DNA of 64,000 nucleotides from Paludisphaera mucosa (GTDB lineage: Bacteria > Planctomycetota > Planctomycetia > Isosphaerales > Isosphaeraceae): contig NZ_JARRAG010000001.1 in NCBI RefSeq assembly GCF_029589435.1, forward strand, positions 2,160,808 through 2,224,807, given 5' to 3'. A model generated the notes under the pieces. It was not told where the DNA came from. It ran no database searches and saw nothing but the letters and a program-made list of their open reading frames with translations. The translations under genes were made by a program, and so were the position numbers. Positions 34,566 to 43,506 of this stretch are shown here, piece after piece (position 1 is the stretch's first letter; every line of letters begins with the position of its first letter).

Positions 34566-35228
34566 ATGAAGCCGTTCACCGTCCATCGGGGCAAGGTCGC
34601 CGTCCTGGACTGGACCGACGTCAACACCGACCTCATCATCCCCGCGCGCTACCTCAAGCGGATCGAGCGGATCGGCTACGGCCCCCTGCTCTTCGCCGAC
34701 AAGCGCTACGCCCCCGGCGCGGCGCCGCCGATCGACGACCCCGAGCGCCACGGCCCGCTCGACCCGTCCTTCCCGCTCAACCGTCCCGAGAATCAAGGGG
34801 CGTCGGTGCTGGTCGTCGGCCGCAACTTCGGCTGCGGATCCAGCCGCGAGCACGCCGTCTGGGCCGTCGCGCAGGGCGGCTTCGCCGTCGTGATCGCGCC
34901 CGGCAAGGACGAGGGCTTCGCCGACATCTTCGAGGGCAACGCCCTCAACAACGGCCTGCTCGCCGTCGAGGTCCCCCAGGCCGACTGGGACCGCATCGTC
35001 GACGTCGCCGGCGCGGGCGGGGCCGAGGCCGTCGTCGACCTCACGTCGCTCACGATCACCGTCCAGAACGGCCCGGCCGCGGTGGAAGTCCCGTTCCAGA
35101 TCCCCGAGACCCGCCGCGAACGCCTGCTCCAGGGCCTCGACGCAATCTCCGAGACGCTCCTGCTCGAATCCGACATCGCCCGATACGAGCAGGCGGCCCC
35201 CGCCTGGCTCAAGCCCGTGACGAATTGA
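34566..35228 (+). CDS. leuD: 3-isopropylmalate dehydratase small subunit
   Basis: A 220-residue swivel-domain subunit that partners LeuC. Motifs: NTDLIIPARYLKRI, VVGRNFGCGSSREHAVWA, and NALNNGLLAVEV. The start ATG 34566 fits family length. The last 20 bases overlap the convergent end of cydB. No leuA or leuB is present in the window. Confidence 0.96.
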   Translation: MKPFTVHRGKVAVLDWTDVNTDLIIPARYLKRIERIGYGPLLFADKRYAPGAAPPIDDPERHGPLDPSFPLNRPENQGASVLVVGRNFGCGSSREHAVWAVAQGGFAVVIAPGKDEGFADIFEGNALNNGLLAVEVPQADWDRIVDVAGAGGAEAVVDLTSLTITVQNGPAAVEVPFQIPETRRERLLQGLDAISETLLLESDIARYEQAAPAWLKPVTN

Positions 35229-36285
35229 CCGGTCCCTCTTCGGCGGCGGAGGCGACGGCGAGGTCGGCCCGGAACGTGTGCCCCTTGAAGACCCGGAACA
35301 GGTAGATCAGCGAGGGGATGAGGACGACCGATCCGCACCCCAGCGCGATCAAGAGCAACTGGTGGACGAGCCGCGGCGCCGCCCCGCGCACCATGTCGAA
35401 GTGGGGCGGCACCAGGTAGGGGAACTGGGCCGTCCCCGCCCCCCAGAGGATCATCGCCGCCTGGAACATCGCCGCGAGCCGGGCGACCGAGTACCACCGC
35501 AGCCAGAGGGCGGCGATCGCCGTGATCGCCATCGCGCCCGTCGCATACCGCAGCGACGCCCCCCAGGACGAACGGCTCAGGCCCTCGTGCACCAGGGGGG
35601 CCTCGATCCCGGCGAGAAAGTAGACGAGCCAGGCCACGGCCCCGAGCGTGACCGCCGAGACCAGCGCCTTGAAGCGGAAGTCCTCCTGCAAGGCGGGATC
35701 GTCCGTCTCCAGGGTCAGGTAGACGGCGGCCAGGTAGGCGAAGAGGTTCAGGGCGAACAGGCCCACGGCCAGCGGGAAGGGCCGCAGCCACGTCGCGAAG
35801 AGCGGCGCCGCGCCCCCCGCCTCCGCCGCCCGGCCCGGCTCGCCGGTCGCGATCGCGCCGATCACGGCCCCCAGCAGCACGGGCGTGACGACGCTGGGGA
35901 TCGAGAAGACCCGGTTCCACCGCCGCCGCGCCAGCTCGGTCGCGTCGTAGCTGCGAAAGGTGAAGGCCGACCCGCGGAGGACGATCCCGATGAGCAGCAG
36001 CGAGAGCGGGACGTGCAGCGTGGTCATGACCGCCGTGAACGCCGCCGGGAATCCGGTGAAGAGGAGAACGATGATGATGATCAGCCAGACGTGGTTCGCC
36101 TCCCACACCGGGCCGATCGCGTGGGCGATCAAATCGCGCTGGGCCTGGGCGCGGGGGCCACGCGCCATCAGGTCCCAGACCCCCGCGCCGTAGTCGGCGC
36201 CGCCCAGCAGGGCGTAGGCGATCAGGGCGAGCAGCATCACGGCCGCGACGCCCTCGGCGGGGGAGATGGTCGTCAGGAAGCCCAT
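35209..36285 (-). CDS. cydB: Cytochrome bd-type quinol oxidase subunit II
   Basis: A 358-residue integral membrane protein with 8-9 helices: LLALIAYALLGGADYGAGVWDL, GPVWEANHVWLIIIIVLLFTGFP, and RGSAFTFRSYD are characteristic. With CydA it forms the bd or cyanide-insensitive oxidase that reduces oxygen without pumping protons. Its ATG shares one base with the cydA stop (TGATG), so the pair is translationally coupled. It overlaps leuD by 20 bases tail to tail. Confidence 0.94.
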   Translation of the reverse strand: MGFLTTISPAEGVAAVMLLALIAYALLGGADYGAGVWDLMARGPRAQAQRDLIAHAIGPVWEANHVWLIIIIVLLFTGFPAAFTAVMTTLHVPLSLLLIGIVLRGSAFTFRSYDATELARRRWNRVFSIPSVVTPVLLGAVIGAIATGEPGRAAEAGGAAPLFATWLRPFPLAVGLFALNLFAYLAAVYLTLETDDPALQEDFRFKALVSAVTLGAVAWLVYFLAGIEAPLVHEGLSRSSWGASLRYATGAMAITAIAALWLRWYSVARLAAMFQAAMILWGAGTAQFPYLVPPHFDMVRGAAPRLVHQLLLIALGCGSVVLIPSLIYLFRVFKGHTFRADLAVASAAEEGPVNSSRA

Positions 36286-37619
36286 CAGTGCGAGTCCTCC
36301 GTCAAGGCCGCGGCCAGCTCGTCGGCCCGGGGGCTGCTGCGGAACTGGTGCAGCAGCAACATCACGACGATCCAGCCCAGCCCCGCGTAGAGCACCGTGT
36401 AGACCGCCAGCGAGATCCCCAGGCCGGGGACGCTGGTCACGGCGTCGGTCGTGCGCATCACGTCGTGAATGATCCAGGGCTGGCGGCCGACCTCGGTCAC
36501 CGTCCAGCCCGCCTCGATCGCGATCATGCCCAGGGGGCTCGCCAGCGCCACCGCCCAGAGGAAGGCCCGGGCCGTCGGGACCGACCGCGACCGCCACCAC
36601 GACAGCCCAGCCCAGAGCGACACGCCCGCCATCGCCATGCCGCAGGCGACCATGACCTGGAAGGAAAGGTGGACGACCCGCACCGGCGGCCGGACGTCGC
36701 TCGGGAAGGCTTCCAGCCCCTTCACCTCGGCGTTCGGGTCGTTGTAGGCCAGGATGCTCAGCCCGGCGGGGATCTCCAGCGCGTAGGGCGTCGTGCCGGT
36801 GCCGGGGTCGGGCAGGCCGCCGATCCGCAACGGGGCTCGCCGCTCGGTCTGGAACTGCCCTTCCATCGCCGCCAGCTTGACCGGCTGCGTCTCGGCCACG
36901 ACGTGCGCCGCGTAGTGGCCGCTCATCGGCTGGAGGATCGACGCCAGGCCGCCGACCGTCAGGGCGATCCCGAGGGCCTTGCGGTGGAACGGATTCTCGC
37001 GATCTTTCATGAGCAGGACCGCATGGACTCCGGCCACGAGCAGGCCCGTCGCCGCATAGGCCGCCAGGCTCATGTGCAGGGCCTCGGCGAGCATCGCCGG
37101 GCTCACCAGCGCCGCCAGCGGGTCGATCTCCACCGCCCGGCCGTTGACCAGCCGGAACCCGGCCGGCGTGTTCATCCAGGCGTTCACCGAGAGGACGAGG
37201 ACGCCCGACAGCGCGCCGCTGGCCGCCACGATCGCCCCGGCCAGCCAGTGCGCCCGAGCGGGGAGCCGTTCCCAGCCATACAGATAGAGGCCCAGGAAGA
37301 TCGCCTCGGTGAAGAACGCGAAGCCTTCCAGCCCGAAGCCGAGGCCGATGATCGGGCCGGCGAACTTCATGAACCCCGGCCAGAGCAGCCCCAGCTCGAA
37401 CGAGAGGACCGTGCCCGAGACCGCGCCGACCGCGAAGAGGATCGCCGCCCCCTTGGCCCATCGTCGGGCGAGGACGCGGTAGACCGGGTGGCCGGTCCGC
37501 AGCCAGCACGCCTCCGCGATGCACATCATCAGGGGCAGGGCGATCCCGATCGCCGCGAAGATGATGTGGAACCCGAGCGACATCGCCATCTGTAAGCGGG
37601 CGGCGAGCAGATTCGTCAT
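36285..37619 (-). CDS. cydA: Cytochrome bd-type quinol oxidase subunit I
   Basis: A 444-residue heme-bearing subunit. His18 in LGFHIIFA is the first heme ligand; GFGLEGFAFFTEAIFLGLYLYGW carries the conserved Glu pair, and MSGHYAAHVVAETQPVKLAAMEG is the quinol-binding/Q-loop region. The Q loop is short, as in the cyanide-insensitive (CIO) group. First gene of the cydAB pair. Confidence 0.95.
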   Translation of the reverse strand: MTNLLAARLQMAMSLGFHIIFAAIGIALPLMMCIAEACWLRTGHPVYRVLARRWAKGAAILFAVGAVSGTVLSFELGLLWPGFMKFAGPIIGLGFGLEGFAFFTEAIFLGLYLYGWERLPARAHWLAGAIVAASGALSGVLVLSVNAWMNTPAGFRLVNGRAVEIDPLAALVSPAMLAEALHMSLAAYAATGLLVAGVHAVLLMKDRENPFHRKALGIALTVGGLASILQPMSGHYAAHVVAETQPVKLAAMEGQFQTERRAPLRIGGLPDPGTGTTPYALEIPAGLSILAYNDPNAEVKGLEAFPSDVRPPVRVVHLSFQVMVACGMAMAGVSLWAGLSWWRSRSVPTARAFLWAVALASPLGMIAIEAGWTVTEVGRQPWIIHDVMRTTDAVTSVPGLGISLAVYTVLYAGLGWIVVMLLLHQFRSSPRADELAAALTEDSH

Positions 37620-37665
37620 GAGTCCTGCGCTCGTGTAAAGTCGGCCCCGAAAGTCCGTCGCACGC

Positions 37666-38238
37666 TCAGCGTGAGCAGGTCGCCGAATCGCCCCCGGCCT
37701 GGTTCCAGGGCATGCGCGCCAGGCTCATCCCCATCGGGCAGACGTCGGTCACGCCCGCGAACACGAGCCCCGCGCCGATGAACGCGGAGAGGCCCGTGAA
37801 CCAGGGGCTCACGACCGCGCCCAGGACCACCCCCAGGACGACGATCGAACCGGCGATGATCCGGATCTGGCGTTCCAGCGAGATCGTCTTCTTACCCCTC
37901 GCCACCGGCAGGCCGCCCTGCTCCCAGGCCAGCGTGCCCCCCTCGACGTTCACGACCTGGTCGCCGAAACCCGCCGCCGCGAACGCCTCGCACGCCTGCC
38001 GGCCCCGCGAACCGGAACGGCAGATGACGTACAAGGGGTCGTCCGGGCGCTCGCGATTCTGCATGAGCCCGACTGGATCCAGGCGATCCAGGGGGACCGA
38101 ACGGGCCGGCGTCGCATGGATTTCGCGGAACTCGGCCGGCGTCCGGACGTCGATCAGCTCGATCGGACCCTTCGACTGCGAGATCTCGAACAGCTCGGCC
38201 GGCGAGATGGACGCGATCGACGCATGTGCGTTCGCCAT
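37666..38238 (-). CDS. Rhodanese-domain protein with DUF2892-type membrane tail
   Basis: A 190-residue protein: residues 1-110 form a rhodanese domain with ELIDVRTPAEFREIH and the active-site loop CRSGSRGRQA (Cys is the sulfur carrier). Residues 125-180 carry two membrane helices and end in TDVCPMGMSLARMPWN, a DUF2892-like tail. It thus presents a sulfurtransferase domain at the inner membrane, most likely on the cytosolic side. The start MANAHASI at 38238 fits rhodanese homology better than an upstream ATG at 38331. It lies divergent to the sulfate assimilation cluster. Confidence 0.87.
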   Translation of the reverse strand: MANAHASIASISPAELFEISQSKGPIELIDVRTPAEFREIHATPARSVPLDRLDPVGLMQNRERPDDPLYVICRSGSRGRQACEAFAAAGFGDQVVNVEGGTLAWEQGGLPVARGKKTISLERQIRIIAGSIVVLGVVLGAVVSPWFTGLSAFIGAGLVFAGVTDVCPMGMSLARMPWNQAGGDSATCSR

Positions 38239-38394
38239 GACGGTCTCCGAGGGTGCCAGGCTTCGAGCGGGGCGAGACGCGGCCGACGTCGCCAAGGTCT
38301 CCCAGGACATTCTAGCAGCCCAGGACGCCATTCACAGCAATCGCCCCCCGCCGCCCTCGCCCCCCGGTCACCGGCCGCATCTCGACGCCGAATG

Positions 38395-38423
38395 TTGACT
38401 TTGAAACCCAAGTTACTTACCAT
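38395..38423 (+). promoter_or_regulatory. Candidate promoter of the sulfate assimilation cluster
   Basis: TTGACT (38395-38400) and TACCAT (38418-38423) with a 17-base spacer, 40 bases upstream of cysH, in an unusually AT-rich short stretch. The adjacent Rrf2 gene suggests regulation, but I see no clear dyad operator. Confidence 0.55.
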
Positions 38424-38462
38424 TAGGCCGGTTCCAAGGCCCTCCTGGAGTCTCGACGAGTC

Positions 38463-39185
38463 ATGGCTACCGTGACTGAACTCATTTCGACGGAAGAGAT
38501 TGCGGAAGCGAACGACTTGCTCTCCGGCGCCGCTCCGACGGAGATCTTGAAGTGGGGCGTCGAGCGGTACGGGTCGCGGCTGACGATGGCCACGGCGTTC
38601 GGGCCCGAGGGCTGTATCCTGATCCACATGCTGGCCGAGATCGGCGCCAACATCCGCCTCTTCAATCTCGACACCGGCTACCAGTTCCCCGAGACCCTGG
38701 CGTTGCGGGAGCAGTTGATCGCGCGGTACGGGCTCGAGATCGAGCTGGTGTCCGCCGAGAAGTCGCCGGCCGAATACGAGCGCGAGCACGGCGGGCCGTT
38801 GTACGTTTCCAACTCCGACCAGTGCTGCTATGATCGCAAGATCGTCCCTTTGCGGCGGGCGCTCGCCGGATACGAGGCCTGGATCACGGCCATCCGCGCC
38901 GACCAGTCCGCGGCGCGGGCGCAGGCCAAGACGATCGGCTGGGACGCCAAGTTCGGCCTGATGAAGGTCAACCCGCTCTTGAGGTGGACCCGTCGCGACG
39001 TCTGGGCGTTCATCGTCTCGAACAAGATCCCGTACAACCCGCTCCATGACCGGGGGTATCCCTCGGTCGGCTGTTTCCCCTGCACGAAGGCCGTGGGCGC
39101 CGGGGAAGACGAACGGGCCGGGCGTTGGGCCGGGCAGGCCAAGACCGAGTGCGGCCTGCATTCGCTCGACAGCAGCCAGCTCTGA
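38463..39185 (+). CDS. cysH: Adenylyl-sulfate (APS)/PAPS reductase
   Basis: A 240-residue assimilatory reductase. The nucleotide region TMATAFGPEGC and LDTGYQFPET are present. It carries the two cysteine pairs of the iron-sulfur type: CC in SDQCCYDRKIVPL and CxxC in GCFPCTKAV, and the C-terminal ECGLH with the catalytic Cys. Such CC/CxxC enzymes usually prefer APS. It makes sulfite for cysteine or methionine. It leads a three-gene cluster with an Rrf2 regulator and the ATP sulfurylase/APS kinase gene. Confidence 0.93.
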   Translation: MATVTELISTEEIAEANDLLSGAAPTEILKWGVERYGSRLTMATAFGPEGCILIHMLAEIGANIRLFNLDTGYQFPETLALREQLIARYGLEIELVSAEKSPAEYEREHGGPLYVSNSDQCCYDRKIVPLRRALAGYEAWITAIRADQSAARAQAKTIGWDAKFGLMKVNPLLRWTRRDVWAFIVSNKIPYNPLHDRGYPSVGCFPCTKAVGAGEDERAGRWAGQAKTECGLHSLDSSQL

Positions 39186-39236
39186 CGCCCCGCGACCGGC
39201 CGGCGGGCGCCCCGCGGCTCCGAGGTCCTGGGCCCG

Positions 39237-39656
39237 ATGAAGGTATCCGCGAAAGCCGAGTACGCCTGCCTCGCCGTGCTGGCGCTCGCGCGCCAGGGCC
39301 CGAACGCCCCGCCGCTGCGGATCCGCGACATCTCGGAATCCCACGGCATCCCCGAGCGCTACCTCGTCCAGATCCTCCTCCACCTCAAGGGGGCGGGCCT
39401 GGTCGTCAGCACCCGGGGAGCGTCGGGCGGCTATCAGCTGGCGCGGCCGCCCGAGGCGATCTCGGTCCGCGAGATCCTCACCGCCGTCGACGGCCCCGAC
39501 GACGCGGCCCGCGAGACGCCCGCCGCCGACCGTCGCGCCTCGCAGATCCTCAACCGCCTCTGGGACCGCGTCCGCGAGGCCGAGCGGGCCGTCCTCGACC
39601 AGACCACCGTGGCGACGCTCGTCGCGCAGGCCACGCCCCACGAATGGACGATCTGA
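39237..39656 (+). CDS. Rrf2-family transcriptional regulator
   Basis: A 139-residue winged-helix regulator (VSAKAEYACLAVLALA, a RIRDISESHGIPERYLVQIL recognition region, then GASGGYQLARPPEAISVREI). It lacks the three Cys of IscR/NsrR iron-sulfur sensors; only Cys11 is present. It therefore resembles CymR-type regulators, which sense sulfur status through a partner or ligand. Its place inside the sulfate assimilation cluster suggests it controls that operon. This is inference from location. Confidence 0.87.
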   Translation: MKVSAKAEYACLAVLALARQGPNAPPLRIRDISESHGIPERYLVQILLHLKGAGLVVSTRGASGGYQLARPPEAISVREILTAVDGPDDAARETPAADRRASQILNRLWDRVREAERAVLDQTTVATLVAQATPHEWTI

Positions 39657-39701
39657 GGTCTCTCTTCTCCTCACCGCCCGAATCTCGAACGGAGACCTGC
39701 G

Positions 39702-41432
39702 ATTAGCGCCTCGGCCCATGCCAGAGGGAGTCTGAACTCGCCCTACGGCGGGACCCTGATCGACCTGGTCGTCGATACCGCGCGGGCGGCCGAGATGAAG
39801 GCCGCCGCCGGCGACTGCGCCAGCATCACCCTCGACGAGCGCGGGGTCTGCGACCTGGAGCTGCTCGCCGTGGGCGGCTTCTCGCCGCTGAAGGGGTTCC
39901 TGGGGAAAGCCGACTACGACCGAGTCGTTCGCGAGCAACGGCTCGCCGACGGCACGCTCTGGCCGCTGCCTGTCACTTTACCCGTGACGCCCTCCGAAGG
40001 GGTCGCCGAGGGGAAGACGCTGGCCCTCCGCGACGTCTACGGCAACCTGCTCGCCTTCCTCCACGTGGAGGAAATCTACCAGGCGGACAAGGATGCCGAG
40101 GCGCAGTGCGTCTACGACACGCTCGACGCCAAGCCTCCGGCCGACGCCGACCTCGGCCGCTGCCCAGGCCACTATGCCGCCGGTCGGCTCGAAGTGGTCC
40201 GCACGCCCCCGCATTACGACTTCGTCGACCTGCGGCGGACCCCCGCCGAGCTTCGCGAGCATTTCCAGTCGCTCGGCTGGTCCCGCATCGTCGCCTTCCC
40301 GACCCGCGACCCCATCCACCGCGCCCAGGAGGAGACGGCCCGGCGTGCGGCGGAGGAGATCGGCGGCGGCCTGCTCATCCAGCCGATCGTCGGCGCGACC
40401 CGGCCCGGCGACGTCGACCACTACACCCGCGTCCGTTGCTACCGGGCGCTTCTCGAAGACGACGACAGGTCGGGGGCGCTCGTGGTCACCCTGTTGCCGC
40501 TGGCCGAGCGTATGACCAGGCCCCGCGAGGCCCTGCTCCACGCGATCATCGCTCGCAACTACGGCTGCACCCACCTCCTCGTCCGCCGCGACCAGGCCGA
40601 CCGGCCCTTCGACGATCCACACGCCGCCCTGGAGGCCCTGTCGAAGTACATGGACGAGATCGGCGTGGAGATGGTCGTCTCCACGCCGATGGTCTACCTG
40701 CCGGACATGGGCCGCTACGAGGCCGTCGACGCCGTCCCCGACGGTGTCAGGACGGCTCGAATCTCCGACGCCCAGGTCCGCGACGACTACCTGGCCGGGG
40801 GGGTCTTGCTCCCCGAGTGGTTCACTCGCCCGGCGGTCGCCGCGATCCTGAACGAGGCCAACCCCCCCCGCCAGCGCCAGGGGCTGACGATCTGGTTCAC
40901 CGGCCTCTCCGGCTCGGGCAAGAGCACCGTCGCGCAGGCGCTCGTCGAGCGGCTCGCCGAGTACGGCCGCAACTGCTCGCTGCTCGACGGCGACGAGATC
41001 CGCACTCACCTGTCGAAGGGCCTGAGCTTCAGCAAGGAAGACCGCGACGTCAACATCCGCCGCGTGGGCTACGTCGCCGGCCTGGTCGCCCAGCACGGCG
41101 GCACCACGTTGTGCTCGGTCATCAGCCCATACAAGGCCGTCCGCGACGAGGCCCGCCGGCAGTCGAAGGGGAACTTCGTCGAGGTCTACTGCTCGACCCC
41201 CGTCGACGTCTGCGAGTCGCGCGACGTCAAGGGACACTACGCCAAGGCCCGCGCCGCCGTCGCGGCGGGCCGGGGCATGGGCTTCACCGGCGTCGACGAC
41301 CCGTACGAGGCCCCCGATGACGCCGAGGTCACCCTCGACACATCCCGGCTCGGCGTGGCGGAATGCGTCGACGCGATCGTCGCCAAGCTGCTCGCCCTGG
41401 GCTACATCCCGCCCCGCGGCCGCGCCGGCTGA
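39702..41432 (+). CDS. sat/cysC: Bifunctional sulfate adenylyltransferase / APS kinase
   Basis: ATP sulfurylase (N-terminal, about 390 residues) fused to APS kinase (C-terminal, P-loop [16 protein letters not shown]). Sulfurylase signatures include RNPxHRAQE-like [10 protein letters not shown] and [13 protein letters not shown]. Family homology ([12 protein letters not shown]) starts well before the first ATG at 39795, yet the frame back to the Rrf2 stop holds no ATG, GTG or TTG. A GGAG placed 7 bases before ATT 39702 makes ATT the best start (576 residues), with CTG 39732 as the alternative. The product makes APS and PAPS. Confidence 0.85.
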   Translation: MSASAHARGSLNSPYGGTLIDLVVDTARAAEMKAAAGDCASITLDERGVCDLELLAVGGFSPLKGFLGKADYDRVVREQRLADGTLWPLPVTLPVTPSEGVAEGKTLALRDVYGNLLAFLHVEEIYQADKDAEAQCVYDTLDAKPPADADLGRCPGHYAAGRLEVVRTPPHYDFVDLRRTPAELREHFQSLGWSRIVAFPTRDPIHRAQEETARRAAEEIGGGLLIQPIVGATRPGDVDHYTRVRCYRALLEDDDRSGALVVTLLPLAERMTRPREALLHAIIARNYGCTHLLVRRDQADRPFDDPHAALEALSKYMDEIGVEMVVSTPMVYLPDMGRYEAVDAVPDGVRTARISDAQVRDDYLAGGVLLPEWFTRPAVAAILNEANPPRQRQGLTIWFTGLSGSGKSTVAQALVERLAEYGRNCSLLDGDEIRTHLSKGLSFSKEDRDVNIRRVGYVAGLVAQHGGTTLCSVISPYKAVRDEARRQSKGNFVEVYCSTPVDVCESRDVKGHYAKARAAVAAGRGMGFTGVDDPYEAPDDAEVTLDTSRLGVAECVDAIVAKLLALGYIPPRGRAG

Positions 41433-41574
41433 GGCCTCCGGCCCTCCCTCGCGATCGATCCGACGCCCGCCCCGGAGCCGTCCGGCGCGGTCGTCGTTCC
41501 GTTCGAAGTCTGCGAATATTCCGCCGTGCGACGGCGGCGCCCGCGGCTTCGAACCGATCGACTCATACAAAAAC

Positions 41575-41589
41575 TATGGAATGTCCATA
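41575..41589. promoter_or_regulatory. Palindromic operator-like site
   Basis: TATGGA and TCCATA form an exact inverted repeat around a 3-base spacer in the AT-rich presumed promoter of the DUF1559 gene. The dyad size fits a dimeric regulator; the regulator is unknown. Confidence 0.4.
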
Positions 41590-41640
41590 ATTCGATTGCT
41601 ATCTTGCAGGTCGGTCGCTTCCGCTGTCGAATACGAAGGT

Positions 41641-41677
41641 CGCGGCCGTACGCGGGTCTCGATCCCGCGTGACCGCG
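41641..41677 (+). promoter_or_regulatory. 5' leader hairpin upstream of the DUF1559 gene
   Basis: Outer stem CGCGG/CCGCG and inner stem ACGCGGG/CCCGCGT around a 7-base loop, ending about 45 bases before the start codon. No uridine tract follows, so it is more likely an mRNA-stability or translation element than a terminator. Confidence 0.5.
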
Positions 41678-41721
41678 GCCCATCCTTTCTAGTCGTCTTT
41701 CGATCGTGCGAAGGAGATCCC

Positions 41722-42792
41722 ATGTCACTCAGTCGTGCCGCCCGACGGGGCGGGTTCACGCTCATCGAACTGCTCGTCGTCATCGCGATCATCGCGGTCC
41801 TGATCGCCTTGCTGCTGCCGGCCGTCCAGTCGGCGCGCGAGGCCGCCCGGCGCTCGCAGTGCGTCAACAACCTGAAGCAGATCGGCCTCGGCCTGCACAA
41901 CTACCACAGCGCCAACAACGCCTTCCCGATGGGCGGCACCAAGTCGCCCATGAGCCCGGACATGACCTACGGGACCTGGTCGAACTGGAGCGTCCAGGGC
42001 CAGTTGCTGCCGTTCGTCGAGCAGACGCCGGTCTACAACGCCGCCAACTTCATGATCTCGGTCGACCCGGACTGGAACGACCTGCCCAGGGTCAACCGCA
42101 CCGTCCGCGACACGGTGATCAACGCCTTCCTCTGCCCGTCGGACACGAACAACCTGAAGCCCGGGCTGAACAACTACTTCGCCTCGATGGGCACGACCTC
42201 CCGGAACTGGGAAGGCGACTGCGGCTGGTCGAACGCCCCCTGCAAGCCCCAGGGCGTGACCGGCTTCTTCGGCCTGTTCATCAGCTACGGCCTCGCCGAC
42301 GTGCCCGACGGCTCGGCGAACACGATCCTGTTCGCCGAGAAGCTGACCGGCAAGGCGAACGGCGGCAGCTCGTATCGCGGCAACGGCGTGACCGGCGCCA
42401 ACCTGACCCAGGCGATCTACGACGCCTCGTCGAACGTCGCCGGCACCATGTCCGACCTGCAAGCCTGCGCGACGGCCTTCAACGCCAACAACAACATCAG
42501 CGATCAGGCGGGCCGCTACTGGGCCTTCGGCGCAACCGGCTACACCCTGTTCAACACGATCCAGACGCCCAACGACAACCAGTACAAGTTCGGCTCCTGC
42601 CGCTGGGGATGCGGCGGCTGCGGCATCGACGCGTCGAACTACATCGACGCCAGCAGCGCGCACTCCGGAGGCGTGAACGTCCTCCTGGGCGACGGCAGCG
42701 TCCGCTTCGTCAAGGATTCGGTCAACCGCGCCACGTGGTGGGGCCTCGGCACCCGCGACAACGGCGAAGTCATCAGCAGCGATGCTTTCTAA
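41722..42792 (+). CDS. DUF1559 prepilin-like protein
   Basis: A 356-residue paralogue of the 30205 gene. It has the pseudopilin signal [17 protein letters not shown] after a short basic leader, the [17 protein letters not shown] helix and the [18 protein letters not shown] motif. It closes with [26 protein letters not shown] precedes the ATG. A small lipoprotein gene and a terminator follow, defining a two-gene unit; this pairing of DUF1559 with a small lipoprotein is common in planctomycetes. Confidence 0.94.
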   Translation: MSLSRAARRGGFTLIELLVVIAIIAVLIALLLPAVQSAREAARRSQCVNNLKQIGLGLHNYHSANNAFPMGGTKSPMSPDMTYGTWSNWSVQGQLLPFVEQTPVYNAANFMISVDPDWNDLPRVNRTVRDTVINAFLCPSDTNNLKPGLNNYFASMGTTSRNWEGDCGWSNAPCKPQGVTGFFGLFISYGLADVPDGSANTILFAEKLTGKANGGSSYRGNGVTGANLTQAIYDASSNVAGTMSDLQACATAFNANNNISDQAGRYWAFGATGYTLFNTIQTPNDNQYKFGSCRWGCGGCGIDASNYIDASSAHSGGVNVLLGDGSVRFVKDSVNRATWWGLGTRDNGEVISSDAF

Positions 42793-42825
42793 AGCGTTCG
42801 CTTCGTTTTACAAGGATCCCACCCC

Positions 42826-43062
42826 ATGCGTTCTTTGACGAGGCTTTTCCCCGCGGTCGTGATCGGCCTATTCCTGTTCGCCGCTCCGGGCTGCGAGCAG
42901 TCGGCCACCCCCCCATCGCCCGCGCAGGAAGCCACGCGCGTCTCCAACGAGAAGGCCGCGATGGAGAAGTTCCACGCCACCAACAAGAGCGGCAAGCCGA
43001 CCGCGGCCAAGCCCGGCGAACAACCCAAGGACGTCGCGCCGACCGAAGCCCCCAAGCCCTGA
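42826..43062 (+). CDS. Small lipoprotein downstream of DUF1559
   Basis: A 78-residue protein: signal MRSLTRLFPAVVIGLFLFAA with lipobox APGC (Cys23), then a short Glu/Lys/Pro-rich mature part (ATRVSNEKAAMEKFHATN). It is co-transcribed with the DUF1559 gene (33-base gap) and ends at a strong terminator. Function unknown; an accessory lipoprotein of the DUF1559 export system is possible. Confidence 0.82.
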   Translation: MRSLTRLFPAVVIGLFLFAAPGCEQSATPPSPAQEATRVSNEKAAMEKFHATNKSGKPTAAKPGEQPKDVAPTEAPKP

Positions 43063-43092
43063 TCGAGCGGCTCGCGAGCCGCTGAAATCCGA

Positions 43093-43133
43093 GGGCCTCC
43101 CGACGGTGCAACGCCGTCGGGAGGCCCTTTTTT
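43093..43133 (+). terminator. Intrinsic terminator of the DUF1559-lipoprotein unit
   Basis: A 14-base perfect stem (GGGCCTCCCGACGG / CCGTCGGGAGGCCC) with a 7-base loop and six T residues directly after. Confidence 0.95.
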
Positions 43134-43161
43134 CGTCGTGCGCGTCGCGACGAGATCGCGA

Positions 43162-43473
43162 TCAGGCGGACGTCATGTCGGCGTCGAACACGCGGACTTG
43201 CTTCCACTTGGGTTTGTTCTCGTCCACGAACTGCAAGTGCCGGGGCGCGACCTGATAGGCGTCGTGCGAGGCCTTCGAGTCGAACACGACGTGCAGGGCG
43301 ACCTCGAAGGCCTGATCGTTGACCGGCCGCGTAAGTTCCTTGTTGAGCGTGCCGACGCCGAAGAAGACCACGCCGGGGTGGTCGTTCAGGTAGGTGTGGC
43401 AGGCCGTCAGGAGTTCCTGGATCGAGGCCGGCGACGGGTCGTGGAGCGAGAAGAAGACGCTGTGGGCCAGCAT
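43162..43473 (-). CDS. Dabb (stress-responsive alpha/beta barrel) protein
   Basis: A 103-residue Dabb-domain protein: LAHSVFFSLHDPSP at the N-terminus, a GVGTLNKELTRPVND segment, the FEVALHVVFDSKASHDAYQ strand-helix, and HLQFVDENKPKWK. Such ferredoxin-like dimers act in stress responses or as small enzymes in polyketide and sugar metabolism; no specific role can be given here. It is 33 bases downstream of mtnA, so it may share its transcript. Confidence 0.82.
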   Translation of the reverse strand: MLAHSVFFSLHDPSPASIQELLTACHTYLNDHPGVVFFGVGTLNKELTRPVNDQAFEVALHVVFDSKASHDAYQVAPRHLQFVDENKPKWKQVRVFDADMTSA

Positions 43474-43506
43474 GGCGGGTCGATTCCGATGGGGTGAGGG
43501 AAGGAT

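Larger units (their letters stand above)
41433..41721. other. Leader of the second DUF1559 gene
   Basis: About 290 bases without a gene. It holds a perfect 6-base palindrome (TATGGA-ATG-TCCATA, 41575-41589) and a strong hairpin just before the ribosome binding site (41641-41677), both listed separately. Sequence between 41560 and 41615 is AT-rich and is the likely promoter area. Confidence 0.5.
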
